DNA of 64,000 bases from Leucogyrophana mollusca (Eukaryota; Basidiomycota; Agaricomycetes; Boletales), in NCBI GenBank assembly GCA_021014945.1, contig MU266355.1:124001-188000 (forward strand). The letters are read 5' to 3'. Position numbers and translations under genes: made by a program. Under the pieces are notes generated by a model. That model searched no databases. It had not been told where the DNA came from and worked only from the letters and a program-made list of their open reading frames with translations. Shown here piece after piece: positions 23,082-34,780 of this stretch. Within the stretch, counting starts at the first letter, position 1; each line of letters begins with the position of its first letter.

Positions 23082-24994
23082 CTACTCCACACTTACAAGT
23101 GCCTGCGGATCATTTTTTGCACTGGTCTGTGCTTTCTTGGCTTCTCTTAGCTTCCTCTTCTCTCTTTTGGAGAGTTCTGGCTGTGTCTGGGCGTTTGCGA
23201 TGGGCATTTGACCTCCCCCATCATCATATGACTCCACCTGCCCCTCCGCCGGTCCAGGCGCATCGGAAACATCTAGGGTCTTGCTTACTTTTTGCGTGGA
23301 TGATTGCGATTTTTTGGATTTCCCTCGGCTCTTCGGTATCATTTGTTGGTTATCATCGACATCTTCGACAGGGTGCGATGATGACGGTGGGCTTGACGGA
23401 AGCGGGCTCGGGGTCTCCCTTTCATCGGACAACGGTGTCGATGGCGTCCCTAGTGGGGTGGCATCCAGAATGCTTTCATCAGGCAACGGCGTCAATGGCG
23501 TCCCTGGTGGGATAATACCTGGAACCCCTTCGCCATCAATAGTATCTTCGCCATCAAGTCCAAGGTCCTCGTTGTCCCGCTGCATTTCCCGCCTGAGTCT
23601 CTCTATCTCCTTCATATGTTTCTTGCTCCGCTCGTGGCTATCCCACGCCGCCTCGCTTCTAAACGTCTTGCCGCATGCTACGCATTCCCATTCCTCGGGG
23701 TCTTCCCCCTCTGCGGCTGCCCAGTCCAAGTCATCGTCGGCACCCCGTGAGCTCGTTTTTTGCCACTCCTGCTCCACATATGTCTCTGTTGGGTTTCGGC
23801 GCGCTCGCGGAACCGCCGACGGAGCACTCGCGCCCGAAGCCTTAGCTCCATTAATCTTGACTTGCTGAGCGAGGTGGGTTTTGTAGCGCGGGTCTCTCTT
23901 GCGTACGAATGACGCTAAAGACTGGGAGACGTGCGTGGCAGAAGGTTAGGATGTACAGGATCAGTAAATCAGCGAGGACGCACTCTGATAGTGTCGTTGT
24001 AATCCTTTCGGGCATCATCACGCGCTTTCTTGTTGTCTTTTTCCATGAGTCTATGAGCAGATTGTAAAGTCCGAGAATGTAATCCAAAGCAATCAGTTTA
24101 CCTGCGGACTCGTCGGTCGGGGGCTTCTGCTGTATTCCATTGCTCCATCCAAGTAAAGTCCTTCATCGAGGAGAAATTTAACCACGCGTTGTAGAAGCGC
24201 CTGGCAGCTTCTGTATTATCTGCTTTGGCTTCCGCAGCCCATGGCCATGTTGAGTACCCGAACGAAGGATACTCAATCTCAGATATTACTGCTTCCTCTT
24301 GGGCGAGGCGGCCAAAAAGATTGCGGTACAGGGTGTAGAAGCCCTGCATGGGATTCGAGTGCGTCAGCAGAGCATCATGAACGTATGACACCTTCAATAG
24401 CGATGCATACATCTTCACTGTCGTCGAAAGCTGACCAGATGGTAGCATCGAAAAATTGGGCTAGGTGCCGGACCGACAGCCCACGATCCCAGGCGCGTGG
24501 GGGAGGAGCTGCAGCACCTTTTCGTATGTTCTCAAAAACAGCCTCTGCATCGGGTTCTGGGGCGAGGGATGCTTTATGTGAATCGTACCAAGCTCGTTCC
24601 TACTTGGGGGACTAATGTCAGGCCTCATCCACTAATGACGGCGCCCTTACAGACTTACCTGATCGTCACTAAGCACCTGAGATGCAAAGAAAGGGTCACA
24701 ATTAGTCAAAAGAGTGCAGCCTGAGCTCTTGCCTCGTATGCTTGCTGCAATGCTGCAAAACGCTTGGTAGCACCGTCGACATCATCCTGGTTCTTGTCGG
24801 GATGATGCACCAAGGCTAGTTTGCGGAAGGCACGCTTGATCGTGGTTCAGACAACAAACCTAATGCCACGAGCACTCTAAGCTGACCTTGATTTCATCAC
24901 TGGTGGCCGATTCTTCCACTCCTAGAAGCTCGTAGTAATCTGTAACAGAATCGGGATGCTCATCGTTGCGAGCGGTCGATTCACGAGCCCCCAT
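23082..24994 (-). CDS. JJJ1: JJJ1/DNAJC21-type J protein (60S ribosome biogenesis co-chaperone)
   Basis: The start [12 protein letters not shown] is followed by a J domain, [18 protein letters not shown] joined to [18 protein letters not shown], then [15 protein letters not shown] and [15 protein letters not shown] is encoded by an 18-nt exon (24659-24676) whose upstream intron (24677-24732) has a GC donor. Next come the DNAJC21-specific region ([27 protein letters not shown]) and the [28 protein letters not shown] block. Then a C2H2 zinc finger, [23 protein letters not shown], and a Lys-rich tail. Jjj1 works with Hsp70 and Rei1 to release Arx1 from cytosolic pre-60S particles. A second zinc finger, present in some homologues, is absent. 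The gene shares a divergent promoter with TIM13. Confidence 0.93.
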
Positions 24995-25283
24995 TTACCC
25001 TGTTTACCGCGATTACGAGGGCTCCTCTGTATATAAGGACAGGCGGATGGCTGTCAACGTCGGTGAATGGATCTATTCAGTGTTAGAGTCCGACGGTTAG
25101 CTGTCCGTGAGGGAGGTCAGCACCCAAAAAGGCAAGCGGAGGAGTCTTCGCCACCTCGATCGGGCACTCGCGTTCGCAGGTTCTCAGCCAACTGCGCCAA
25201 ATTCGCGTTTCTTTCAACATACATCACGGATATAATTTAATTTTCCTTCCGCTGGTCTGTTTGTCTCTACACCTGCTGCACCC

Positions 25284-25779
25284 ATGGCCGACTTTTTCAA
25301 ATCATCTCCAGCCCCAACCTCAGGTAAGCTTAGAGCTGCAAAGTAGTGATTGAATTCCTCATCGCTCGTCAGATATGGCTGCACGGAAGGAGGCTGTGAT
25401 ATCCAAGGTTCGCCAGGAAATTGCTCTGGCAAATGCTCAAGAGCTTTTAAACGTATGTGATCCGATTCACAACAAAGTACTGCCGTCATACCCCCAATTC
25501 ACAGAAAGCAGGCGAGAAGTGTTTCGCAAAGTGCGTGACAAAACCTTCGACGTCCTTGTCGGGTTCAGAACAGGTAGGAATCCTAGTGTTCGCTGCACAC
25601 TTCTCACCAGGCTCATAGTTGTTGTAGACTTGTTTGACTCATTGCCTTGAGCGTTATTTGGAGGCGTGTGAGTGTCTCATTGTTGCTATCCTATGCCATC
25701 CTCACATACCTCTTCATTAGTCACCATAGTGAGCAGAACATACACTTCAAGGGTGTTAAGAGAGCGGGATGCTTCATGA
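25284..25779 (+). CDS. TIM13: Mitochondrial intermembrane-space chaperone TIM13
   Basis: Five exons: 25284-25323, 25373-25452, 25505-25573, 25628-25667 and 25721-25779. The product of about 95 residues has the twin CX3C motif, GEKCFAKC and EQTCLTHC, preceded by VRQEIALANAQELLNK and followed by IVSRTYTSRVLRERD. This layout is the small-Tim family, and the C-terminal segment resembles Tim13. Small Tims form Tim8-Tim13 hexamers that carry hydrophobic precursors across the intermembrane space. The stop at 25777-25779 follows the last splice. Confidence 0.9.
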
Positions 25780-26154
25780 CACTCGGCCGGACCTGAAGGT
25801 TTTGCCCATGCTCTTGAGCAACTTAGATAACTTTCAAACGCTTACCATTCACGGGCATGCTCTTAATTCTTTGCTCAGAATCGAGCTTGCTTTGTCAAAA
25901 ACCTAACGCGCGCGTTTCGCAAGCTGCGAGAGAATTATTTCCGATATTATTGCAAGAGGATGGTACTTATTGCGGATACAAGTAACTTATTAATGGTGTG
26001 GGAGTGTGCAAGGCGAAGTTGCAGTCGGGGTAAGGCGACCAACAATACGAAGTAGGGTATCGAACCGAGTGAATCGAAGTTTTGTACCGCGAATAGGGAA
26101 AGTGCAATATTTACCATGAAAGTGCGAATGATTATGAGGCAAGCCAACTACGGG
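25780..26154. other. Convergent intergenic region
   Basis: These 375 bp lie between the 3' ends of TIM13 and the homeodomain gene. The sequence is moderately AT-rich with no recognisable gene. Confidence 0.4.
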
Positions 26155-27962
26155 TCAATGCATTTCTCGACGGCGAAGGTCCTCGTCGGAGTCATAAGTT
26201 ACACCGGGCAGCCCCGAGATGACGGACCCATTGGAATCAATGGACTCGGCCCCCCGAGAATTGTTCAACAAGGGTTGAGGGTAAAAGGGGGTGGTTAACA
26301 GCGGTGGTGAAGGTGTATCAAACGGTGTCGCGGATGGCGGTCCCTGTGGATCGCTATGGTACGGAGACATTATGCGCCCTGTTTCGTCATATATACGGGG
26401 CATGGGACCAGCGGAATAGGGACGGGAGGACATGTCATGCGAAAAGGAAAGGGGACCGTAATCAACCGCCGTGTGTGACATGTTATGTTGTGGTTCGGCT
26501 TCCGAGTAATCCGAAAACATGGGAGAATGACTGGAGGTGTGCATAGGATGTGATCGTGGCGGATAATGCGAGTATGACGGCCCGTAAGGTCCTCGCGACA
26601 TGTTACCGGACGTATCAACGACAAGCGAGGGATGACCTGCATCATGTTGTGGTGGATGGTCCGGCATGACAACAGGACCGGAGTAAGATCTTCGTCGACC
26701 GTGAGAGAGACTCTCGGGTCTCTGTAACTCAATCGCCTCGCCATGATATTGATATCCTGGACCGCTCAATCCAGGTCCACTCAGGCTGGTCATTGGAGGC
26801 TGGGGAATTTCCATGATAGCGGATGGGGGTTGTGTGTTGTAAGAGGGAGAGTGAAGACGGATGTCAGAGCCCGAGGTATGGGTATTCAAATGACGGAGGA
26901 CATGCGCGAGCTGCACCGCAGAGCCGATGAGGTCGTGACGCAAAATTTTGGTAGCCTGCTGGCCTTCTGTCCAGTCTGCGCACTTTTTCCAATGCCGAAT
27001 AGGATCTGTGCCTTGACCGGGGAGCGGTGAAGTAAAGCTCTCCAGATAGAAGGTTGGGGGCTGTGATAAAATGAAAGACGCCAATCCAGAACCCGGAGCA
27101 GCGTTGGTGAACTCGGTGTCCACAATTATATCGAAAGGGATTTCCATCTTGAAGCCGTAGCCTGAGGAATGAATAAACCACGTCAAACAGCGTTTCGCAT
27201 CGCAAAGATAGGCAACCAAGTCGTGTTTGCCCACGGCCGTCGCGATGCGTCGCCAAGTCCCCACCGATAAATCGGTGCACGGAATGATGGTGACGGCTGG
27301 CAGGACGCCACGTCAGCGAATAATCCCGGGAAGTGCAACCGCAGTCTTACGTTCGTCTTCATGTATGAGGCTGTGTAGTTCAGCTTCATACCCAGTCGAC
27401 AGCTCCGGCGGAGTGTCTGGTGGGGTTTCGACACTGCAGCCCCGACCTTTTTTTCCATCTTGCAGCTTGGCTTTCGCTCGTCTGCGAGGACACATTATCA
27501 GCACCCTGTTGGAAACATACTTGAGCATTCATACCTGTTTTGAAACCAAATCTGAGTCTGACGCTCCTGCATACCCAACAGGTCACTGATCTCTTTTCTT
27601 CGTGCAGCGGTGGGACTACGGTCCACAGAGAAAAAACGTTCCAGGTGAACGAGCTGCTCAGGTGTGACTCGCGACCGCTTTCGCTTTTCCCTTTCTCCCT
27701 TGCTAGGTCCTCCTCCAGTCGATCTTGATCGTTGGGGTCCAGACGATGGCTCCAAGATATCTTCTCCATCCCTGGTATCCGATGCTGCAGACGCAGAGCT
27801 AGGACGTGGGGCGCTGGGCGTTAACGGCGACTGAGCAGACGAGCTCGGTGGCGACGGCGTGGATTCGGAATTGTGATCTGCATTCAGCCCAAATGCACTG
27901 GAATCCAGGTGAGAAGGATGATCTAACTGCAGATCGTGAATGGTGTGGTTTCCCTCTGCCAT
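26155..27962 (-). CDS. Homeodomain transcription factor (Pho2/Phx1-like fungal type)
   Basis: Exons 27535-27962, 27351-27481 and 26155-27296. The homeodomain runs KRKRSRVTPEQLVHLERFF ... GMQERQTQIWFQNRRAKAKLQ; the first intron falls inside WFQNR/RAKAK, at the end of helix 3. A second conserved block follows, PCTDLSVGTWRRIATA ... DLVAYLCDAKRCLTWFIHSSGYGFKMEIPFD, which is seen in fungal homeodomain regulators of this type. The rest is Pro/Ser/His-rich and probably disordered. In mushrooms such regulators (for example Hom2 of Schizophyllum) control fruiting or dikaryon behaviour. Whether this is an orthologue cannot be settled here. The 5' flank is a long gene-free region, which fits a developmentally regulated gene. 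Confidence 0.88.
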
Positions 27963-30474
27963 GGCCTTGGCTGGGCGACCAAGAATAAATATGGGTTCTG
28001 AGGAGGACGTGACGAAGGGGCGCTTACATCTCTTTGTAAAATCCGAAATAGCACCAGCAAAAGAGGATGCGGCAGGCGAGGTGACAAATACTTGAATGTG
28101 GATGCTGTCCTGCGGATCAAAACAGGGAGAAAATATGATGCTTGTTTGGGAAGCTAGATTTTGAGGGAAACGGAAAATCGGAGATCGGCCTGACTTGATG
28201 TGTCGGATAAGAAGAGAGTACAGAACACGCTGCAACCAAGTCAGGGTGCAAGGAAGCAAAAGTGGCTCAAAGGAAGGAGACCATGCGCCGATATGTCGGG
28301 CAGGCTGGCAGGGCGAGCAGATGCGCTCCACAAAAAGCAACTACGGGAAAGGGAAGTGGGTACCAACGTCAGAGTTGGCAACCGGATGCATGGTGAGGAA
28401 TTGTTCAGACATACCAATCAGATAGATCAACCACCTCAAGAAGGATTGATCGAGTCCAGGAACCAGTCGGTCGGGGGACGACCTCTTGCGAAAGGTATGA
28501 TCCAGCCGTGGCAGAGCTAGGGCTTTTTGGGCTCGAGGACGAGTTCTTTGAGACTACGTCGAGTGATGACGGTCGACAAAAATTGAAGCAACCAGTGCTA
28601 AATTTGCTTCACCTCCGGCTGAGCAGAGACTGCGAAAGGTCGGACCAGGAGGGTCAGCCTTTCTTGGTCGTAGCGTGGTTGTAGGGTCGGTCTTACATGC
28701 TGTAAGCCACCGAGTGTGTCAAAACTAGGCCGTGACAGATAAGATCTGTCGGAAACGCTACAGCTGAGTTGAATCGGTTTCTGATTAACTTCCAGGAACT
28801 AAACATACGTCAGGACGCGGCAAAGGAACTGCGGGCCTGCGCTGCCTTGCACCTTTTACATATCTTAGTGCTGGTTTGAAATAACTATGAAATTCACAAG
28901 GACTGCAGTTGCTGACTATACGTAGCACTCATCTTTGTGCAGAGCAATCCTTGGGTCTTCCCAGACACGCTCGATACTTATCCCCAGGATGATGGGGCCG
29001 GGGTTGCTAGGCTGCAGCCGGAACAATGATCAGCATGAGAACTAACCTTTTTTCGCAAGCTTCCAAGCTTCCATCAGGTGCACCTGCAGAAACCGGACAG
29101 GAAGTACAGATCAGACGCTTCCGCGGTCCCGTTGGGATTGTCACTTGTGGCAAGTCTGTGGGCTCTCGGCTTGGTGTATCTCACTTTTTCGATCCCTCAG
29201 TGGGACCATCACGGTCAGTGTACGTGGGTTCGGGCTCACCGGCCCTTGTTGCCAAATATGTAAGTAAGTATTTTGTTATGGATGGATCTCAAGCATGGGT
29301 TTGATCTGCGTCCACAAAGACTGAGGCCTCGCTTGTTCATTTGTCGGCGGGGGGACGAAGAGAGCAAGATTTAATTCTGGATCTGCTGTTGGACATGGAT
29401 CTTGTGCACCGCTGGTCAGGTGGGGCAGCACTGTGGGGCTCTTCTTTCCCCCCTCCCCGGGCTGATCCCCGGAGAGTTCGAGGCTGCCTCAAAAAGCTCT
29501 TTCTCCGATAGACATGACAGATTGACACGACGACAGATCAGAGTGCGCACCTGCCAAGGGAGGAACGGCGCCGAACTACGGAAGGAGGGCGCAGCGGACA
29601 CGACAGTCACATAACGCTCCATGGAACTACTTGGGCGGCCATCATGTCCTCACAGGCCTCCCATCACTCTCGCATTGGCCGTGCATGTCGTGCGAAGCCA
29701 AAGGGCCCTCCGGTCCTCTTTGGCCAAATTGCCAAGTGAGGGTCAGGCGCCTCGTATGGTACTCCGCAGCACCAGCACAAAACCCGACGGCGGGGGGTCT
29801 CCGAGGGAGCGCCGTTCCGGGAAACAGTTCTTCTGGTGGGCGGCGGAGACTCGGATACTGACCCACATGGGGCCGACGGGGCCGTGTAGGAGCTACAGTG
29901 TGGTACTAACATCGACAAGCGATCGTTGTGCGTTTGTGGAATTGGTGTACATTGGGCTACATAGAGTATAGATCTTTCCGGATAACAGGTTCAAGTTGAC
30001 GTCAAGAGGGCTCCAACGTAAACAATTTCTCCATTGATGGTCAAGAGGAGACGTTATCTTACAGAATATTTGCGAGCAAGCACCGCATTGTCGGATAACT
30101 TATGCCTTTGTGTGGGATATCATCCATGCCACGGTCGAGCTCTGGGGGAGCAATCAATCGACGTTAGCGCGGGTCACCTTCGGACTGCAATTTCGTTATC
30201 CTCCTCGGAGTGACTAGTCGAACATCGCCCAGTACGGACGTCTTCCCCATCCTAGGAAAGACCTGCGATGTTGAAAGAAGGTGGGAGCCAGTCGTATAGC
30301 CTATCCATCGAAAGTTATTTGCCAATAAGATACTGATACTTACGCATGCGCTGCAAGGACGAGAGCAACAAACAACAGGTACTTACACACCCTGCCTACC
30401 ATGGAGTCAAGAATGTGAAGAAGGGAGAAGAGGAGAAGCAAAGCGAACCAAGACGTATCTCACCCGACCGCATA
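27963..30474. other. Long gene-free region upstream of the homeodomain gene
   Basis: About 2.5 kb separate the homeodomain start from the U1-70K stop, both on the minus strand. The 5' UTR and promoter of the homeodomain gene should lie in the first part; the frame there stays open to about 28340 but shows no coding features. Short frames at 29026-29304 (plus) and 29621-29971 (plus) resemble nothing known and lack splice partners. A non-coding transcript or an extended regulatory region is possible. Confidence 0.5.
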
Positions 30475-31922
30475 CTAATACCGCGGTCGTTTGGCGTCTC
30501 TGTCATCGAACCCTCCTGGACCTTCGCGCTTGAGGTCGCCTCGGAATCCGCCGCCGCCCCCAAAGCCACCACCAGGAGGCCCGTAATTTTGTGCTGGAGG
30601 GCCCCCGAACCCACCTGGCCCCCCTGGGCCGCCGAGAGGGCCGTGACCGTTAGCATGACCGTCATTGAAACCACCGCCTTGATAGCCGATACCTCCTCCA
30701 CGTCCACCTCTACAGACAAGGGGACAAAGGTTAGTAAGAACTGTGATCGCACGCCAAAAGGTATTGGTTACCTGTATCCGTCGTCTCTGCCTCCTCTGAA
30801 ACCGCCGCTGCCGCCACGGAATCCACCGCGGTCGCCAAACCCGCCTCGGTCGCCAAACCCGCCACGGTCACTGAAGCCACCACGTTCACCACCGAACCCG
30901 CCCCGGTCACCGCCAAACCCGCCCCGGTCACCGCCAAACCCACCGCGGTCACCATACCCTCCACGGTCACCACCAAACCCGCCCCCACCTCCACCTCTGA
31001 AACCGCCCCCTCGTCCTCCTCGGAACCCTCCCCCACGATCGCCGAAACCCCTTCCGCCACCGAACCCTCCTCTCCCTCCACCCATCGCTCCTCGTGGTGG
31101 TATTATAGCTGGTTCGACTGGTTTTGGACGCCCACCAAGACCACCACCTAAGCGCCGAGGTTTCCATCCCCTCACAGTCCGACCGCGTTCTACGTCGACC
31201 AAGATTCGTTTCCCCATGATTTGCAGCCCATCTGACTCCTTGTAGGCAGCTATGGTAATGGATAAGTAACATACCAGCAGGAGGTAGCTATACATACCTT
31301 TCATGTCCCGTTCTCTTTCGTAAACCACAAAAGCATATCCTCGGCTGCGGGCTTTCTTGTCTCGCACGATTCTTACACGTTCAATTGTCCCATAGGTCTC
31401 AAATTCACGTCGGAGGTCGCTTTCAGTGGCACCTTTATGCTAGAAAGTAGTAGACATTAGCAGGGTCAAAGGGAGACATAAACATAGCATTACCAGGCGA
31501 GAAATGAACAGTGTTTTGTACGGATCACCTACGGCTTCTGAGTCATCGGCAGGTTTGTCTGAAAATATTTATTAGCCGGGTGATGCGTTGCCGCGAAAGA
31601 CGGAACAAAACATACAGGTCTCCTTTGCGATTTTGAACTCTTCCACTTTCTTCTGTTTCCTCTCCTCTCGCCGAATTTGGCGCTTGGTTTCCTCAGCAAG
31701 AGTAAACGCAGGTTCTTCGCCCTCTTCCATGCCCTCCCCTTCACCGCTCATTAGAGTAGCAGTTGTGGCCTCCTGCAGCTGTGCGAGGAGAGCGGCCACA
31801 CCGGTGACTTCTTTTTTGGTAATACGATCAGGATCTCTCCCAACCGGACGCTTGTAGGGCAGCGGTGGACGTGGTGCAAATAGCTTGAGAAGGTTTGGGG
31901 GAAGCAGATGGGTGCCGGGCAT
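30475..31922 (-). CDS. SNP1: U1 snRNP 70-kDa protein (U1-70K / SNP1)
   Basis: Exons 31616-31922, 31494-31558, 31298-31439, 30772-31249 and 30475-30709. The N-terminal U1-70K signature is present ([20 protein letters not shown] ... YKRP). An RRM follows, with RNP2 KTLFISRL and RNP1 RGYAFVVYE, then [20 protein letters not shown] with LGGGLGGR, the hallmark end of the U1-70K RRM. The C-terminus is an unusually long RGG/FGG tail with tandem GGFGGDR-type repeats, ending KRPRY. U1-70K binds stem-loop I of U1 snRNA and recognises 5' splice sites. The Arg/Ser-Arg/Asp tail of animals is replaced here by Gly-rich repeats. Confidence 0.93.
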
Positions 31923-32239
31923 GATGAGGCGCTGGCGAATGTGGTTAAAAGGGCTGAGTAAACGAGCGATTCAAAAGGGCAGAAATAAGAAGAATTGATG
32001 GTCTACAACAAGTGCCCGATGAGATATTATTCTCGCCACAGATTTCGTGGCCGACGGTATAACTTTTCCAACCGGGTGGTGAGAGTTGAGAGCAAGCCCT
32101 TTTAAACTCCGATCCACCGAGACGTCTGCTCTGTTTCTGCAGTCGGGTCTGTGCGTCCAGTTGGTCCATTTGTGAGTTTTTTTGAACACCGACGTTAGAG
32201 GCATCATACTGACCCATCTAGCATATCCTAGAGCCCATA
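31923..32239. promoter_or_regulatory. Shared divergent promoter region (U1-70K / COX10)
   Basis: These 317 bp separate two divergent start codons. No distinct motif could be assigned. Confidence 0.4.
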
Positions 32240-33535
32240 ATGAAAGGGCTTATTGCTTTTTCACCATGTAGCAGGCGTTTCCCCAAAATCCGCATCTCGC
32301 CCCGTTCATTCCTGGCATCTCGAAGTAATTTCGACCGATCGTACTCGACCTCTGCACTCAGAAAGAGAGACTTCGCATCGTTCTTTTATCATAATGAGCT
32401 ATGGAGCGACCATCACACGTCCCCGCCGATGATGGAAAAGCGTTGCGCCCGCCACAGTACTCACGCTGTAACGGATCAGTCCCTGGCGTCCTCGAATTAT
32501 CGGGAGACCGAAGTCCTCACTCCCCGACGCTTGCTGAGACTTTATGGTCAGCTTTCAAAGTCTCGGCTTACGACCCTGGTAGTGTTGACCGCAATGTCTG
32601 GAGTTGCATTATCTCCCTTGCCAACGACGCTACCTGTGTTGCTTTCCACCGCTGTCGGCACTGCAATGTGCTCAGCATCTGCAAATACTCTCAATCAACT
32701 ACAGGAAGTCCCGTACGACGCACAAATGGCGCGCACGCGGATGAGACCAATTGTGCGACGAGCAATTACTCCTCTCCATGCTACAGGATTTGCAATAGCC
32801 ACTGGCGTGGCTGGCCCAGCTATCCTGTGGATCATGGTTAGCCCTGTAACAGCTGCCCTCGGCGCAGTTAATATCGGTCTGTATGCTGGCGTATACACGT
32901 GGCTCAAGCGCAAAAGCATTTTGAATACATGGGTTGGCGCCGTGGTTGGGGGTTTGCCTCCGCTGATGGGGTGGACGGCTTGTGGAGGGAAACTTCTTCC
33001 TTTGGCAGATTATCCATTCCAGTTCTTCCTTCCCTCCTTCCTCTCGCCATCACCCCAGGACATATCACTGGTCGATAACCCGCTCTCTCCGATCGCGCTC
33101 TTCATGTTACTGTATAGCTGGCAATTCCCCCACTTCATGGCATTTTCCCATCAAGTGCGCGCTTCATATGCCCAAGCAGGGTACAAGATGCTGTCCGTCT
33201 TATCGCCTCACAAGAATACACTAGTTGCCTTGCGCCACGCACTACTCCTTGTCCCCATTTGCTCCGTCTTGTTCCCTCTTTCCGGACTCACTACTTGGAC
33301 ATTCGCCCTCACAAGCTTGATCCCAAACGCAGTCGGCGTCCGAGCTGCATGGGGGTTTTGGCGTCGGGGCGGAGAGAAGGAAGCGAGGGCCGTCTGGCAA
33401 CACAGTCTATGGTATCTGCCTGTCATTCTTGCGCTGACGATGGTGCACAAACAGGGGATGGAGTGGACGGAGTGGACATGGAAGCGGGAGTACGCGTCGG
33501 GTGAAAGCAAAGAGGTTGCGGCAATATCTAATTAG
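32240..33535 (+). CDS. COX10: Protoheme IX farnesyltransferase (heme O synthase)
   Basis: A single exon of 431 codons. The N-terminus is rich in Arg, Ser and Phe, as in a mitochondrial targeting sequence. The UbiA prenyltransferase core starts at RLYGQLSKSRLTTLVVLTAM. It contains the substrate and Mg2+ site NTLNQLQEVPYDAQMARTRM (N-x-x-x-E/D plus D-x-x-M-x-R-T), then WVGAVVGGLPPLMGWTA and YSWQFPHFMAFS with several membrane helices. Cox10 farnesylates heme b to heme O, the first step of heme A synthesis for complex IV, in the mitochondrial inner membrane. Having no introns is unusual among its neighbours but otherwise the gene is normal. Confidence 0.96.
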   Translation: MKGLIAFSPCSRRFPKIRISPRSFLASRSNFDRSYSTSALRKRDFASFFYHNELWSDHHTSPPMMEKRCARHSTHAVTDQSLASSNYRETEVLTPRRLLRLYGQLSKSRLTTLVVLTAMSGVALSPLPTTLPVLLSTAVGTAMCSASANTLNQLQEVPYDAQMARTRMRPIVRRAITPLHATGFAIATGVAGPAILWIMVSPVTAALGAVNIGLYAGVYTWLKRKSILNTWVGAVVGGLPPLMGWTACGGKLLPLADYPFQFFLPSFLSPSPQDISLVDNPLSPIALFMLLYSWQFPHFMAFSHQVRASYAQAGYKMLSVLSPHKNTLVALRHALLLVPICSVLFPLSGLTTWTFALTSLIPNAVGVRAAWGFWRRGGEKEARAVWQHSLWYLPVILALTMVHKQGMEWTEWTWKREYASGESKEVAAISN

Positions 33536-33584
33536 AGGAATGTTCGGTAGGTAGCGCACTGTGAATGTATATTCCACGGAGAGG

Positions 33585-34415
33585 TCACAAAGGTAGAATT
33601 CGGGGCTTAGATCGAGCCGCTTCTCGCTTTCTCTTCAGGGCCTCCAGTCTGTTCTTCATAACGTTGACCTTCATATCCGCTTCTTCCTGCGCTCTCTCTT
33701 CATCCATCATACGATCCATGATTAGCTCTCTCTCCTCTTGTTCCTTTCTCCGTCTTTCTGCCTCTTCGTCCAATTTGGTGGGCTCAGCCTGACTCTCTGC
33801 GGGATCCTGGATGGGGATTCCTTCTGGTACTTCGGAAGCGAGCTCGGGTTCAGCGAACACTGTGGCCCTCTCGTATGCTTCACGTTCATCAGGCGCATTA
33901 ACGACACTCTGCTGGAAATTTATCCATTCCTGGTCAAGCACAGTGTCTGAGGCGCCTTGTGTTGGGCGGGCGACGGTTTGGGTCTCTTTGGGCTCGTCGA
34001 GCTCATCGTCGTCTCCGGAATCATCGTCCTCCACGGAAATTGGAGCTTGCGAGGGGTCCGAAAAGAAATCAGTGGGGAATCCTCCCTTGGCCGACTTTGC
34101 AACTGATGTTCCATCGAGCTTCTGCTTCTTGACGACGGTACTGGGCTTGAATTCCTCTTCATCGGCCTTCCTCTTGGACGCCACTGCTTCCTCCCCGTGC
34201 TTTTGCTCCTCCCGGAGTCGCTCCTCCTCTTTCAGCCGCAGTACGTTCATACGATGGGCTTTGCTCCCCAAATGACCATCCCAAGCAGAGGCATGTTTTA
34301 CGGGAGTCCCGCATATTACACAGCGCAACTGTCCATTGGACGTGTAGGAGGCCAATGGGTGATTTATGCGGGCCTCTTGTCGTTTGGCTTTCAGCAAGGC
34401 TCGCACGTCTGACAT
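33585..34415 (-). CDS. ZNF830/CCDC16-like zinc-finger protein
   Basis: A single-exon frame of about 276 codons from MSDVRALLKAKRQEARINHP. A C2H2-type finger near residue 35 reads LRCVICGTPVKHASAWDGHLGSKAH, the jaz/matrin-like form seen in ZNF830. The middle is acidic, with a conserved LPxDFF-like element (GFPTDFFSD) and VLDQEWINFQQSV. A long Arg/Glu/Lys coiled coil follows (EEERAQEEADMKVNVMKNRL). Animal ZNF830 associates with spliceosomal and XAB2 complexes. The same role here is inference. The frame extends to 34463 with another Met, but the family begins at MSDVR. Confidence 0.85.
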   Translation of the reverse strand: MSDVRALLKAKRQEARINHPLASYTSNGQLRCVICGTPVKHASAWDGHLGSKAHRMNVLRLKEEERLREEQKHGEEAVASKRKADEEEFKPSTVVKKQKLDGTSVAKSAKGGFPTDFFSDPSQAPISVEDDDSGDDDELDEPKETQTVARPTQGASDTVLDQEWINFQQSVVNAPDEREAYERATVFAEPELASEVPEGIPIQDPAESQAEPTKLDEEAERRRKEQEERELIMDRMMDEERAQEEADMKVNVMKNRLEALKRKREAARSKPRILPL

Positions 34416-34780
34416 TGGAGTGTTTGACCGAGCAGGTGCCAGGTCGAGGCCTGTGCCAAACAAACTAGAGCATTACTAAGCTATCCCGTTTGGGACGAGA
34501 GTATAAAATGTTTCTGAGATCGCAATCATTTCAGTCCAATGTCCTTGATTAACCTCGAAGTCTGATCGTGGAGAATGCGCCTGAGAATAAACAAACCTCT
34601 TCTTCTCTCTCCACGCTCGGACCAAGCGCTTGTGCTCGTGACTGCCAACGAGCCTCTCGGCGAAAGGTGACTAAATTAGCACGCCTTGGTTGCCTCGCAT
34701 ACTTCGCGCGAATGCCATCGTCCCGGTAATGTGACTACCTCGCAGAGCACGGCCCCCCTTCCATCCATTCCTGTGCTATA

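Noticed and set aside
23281..23868. 195-codon plus-strand frame opposite JJJ1
   Set aside because: It is a shadow of the Ser/Pro/Asp-rich JJJ1 C-terminus on the other strand.
27963..28341. Extension of the homeodomain frame to 28340
   Set aside because: The added 126 residues are hydrophobic and Cys/Pro-rich without features of the family; the Met at 27962 starts the usual acidic N-terminus.
30346..31245. 299-codon plus-strand Pro-rich frame
   Set aside because: It is the antisense of the Gly-rich U1-70K tail; GGX codons read as PPX on the opposite strand.
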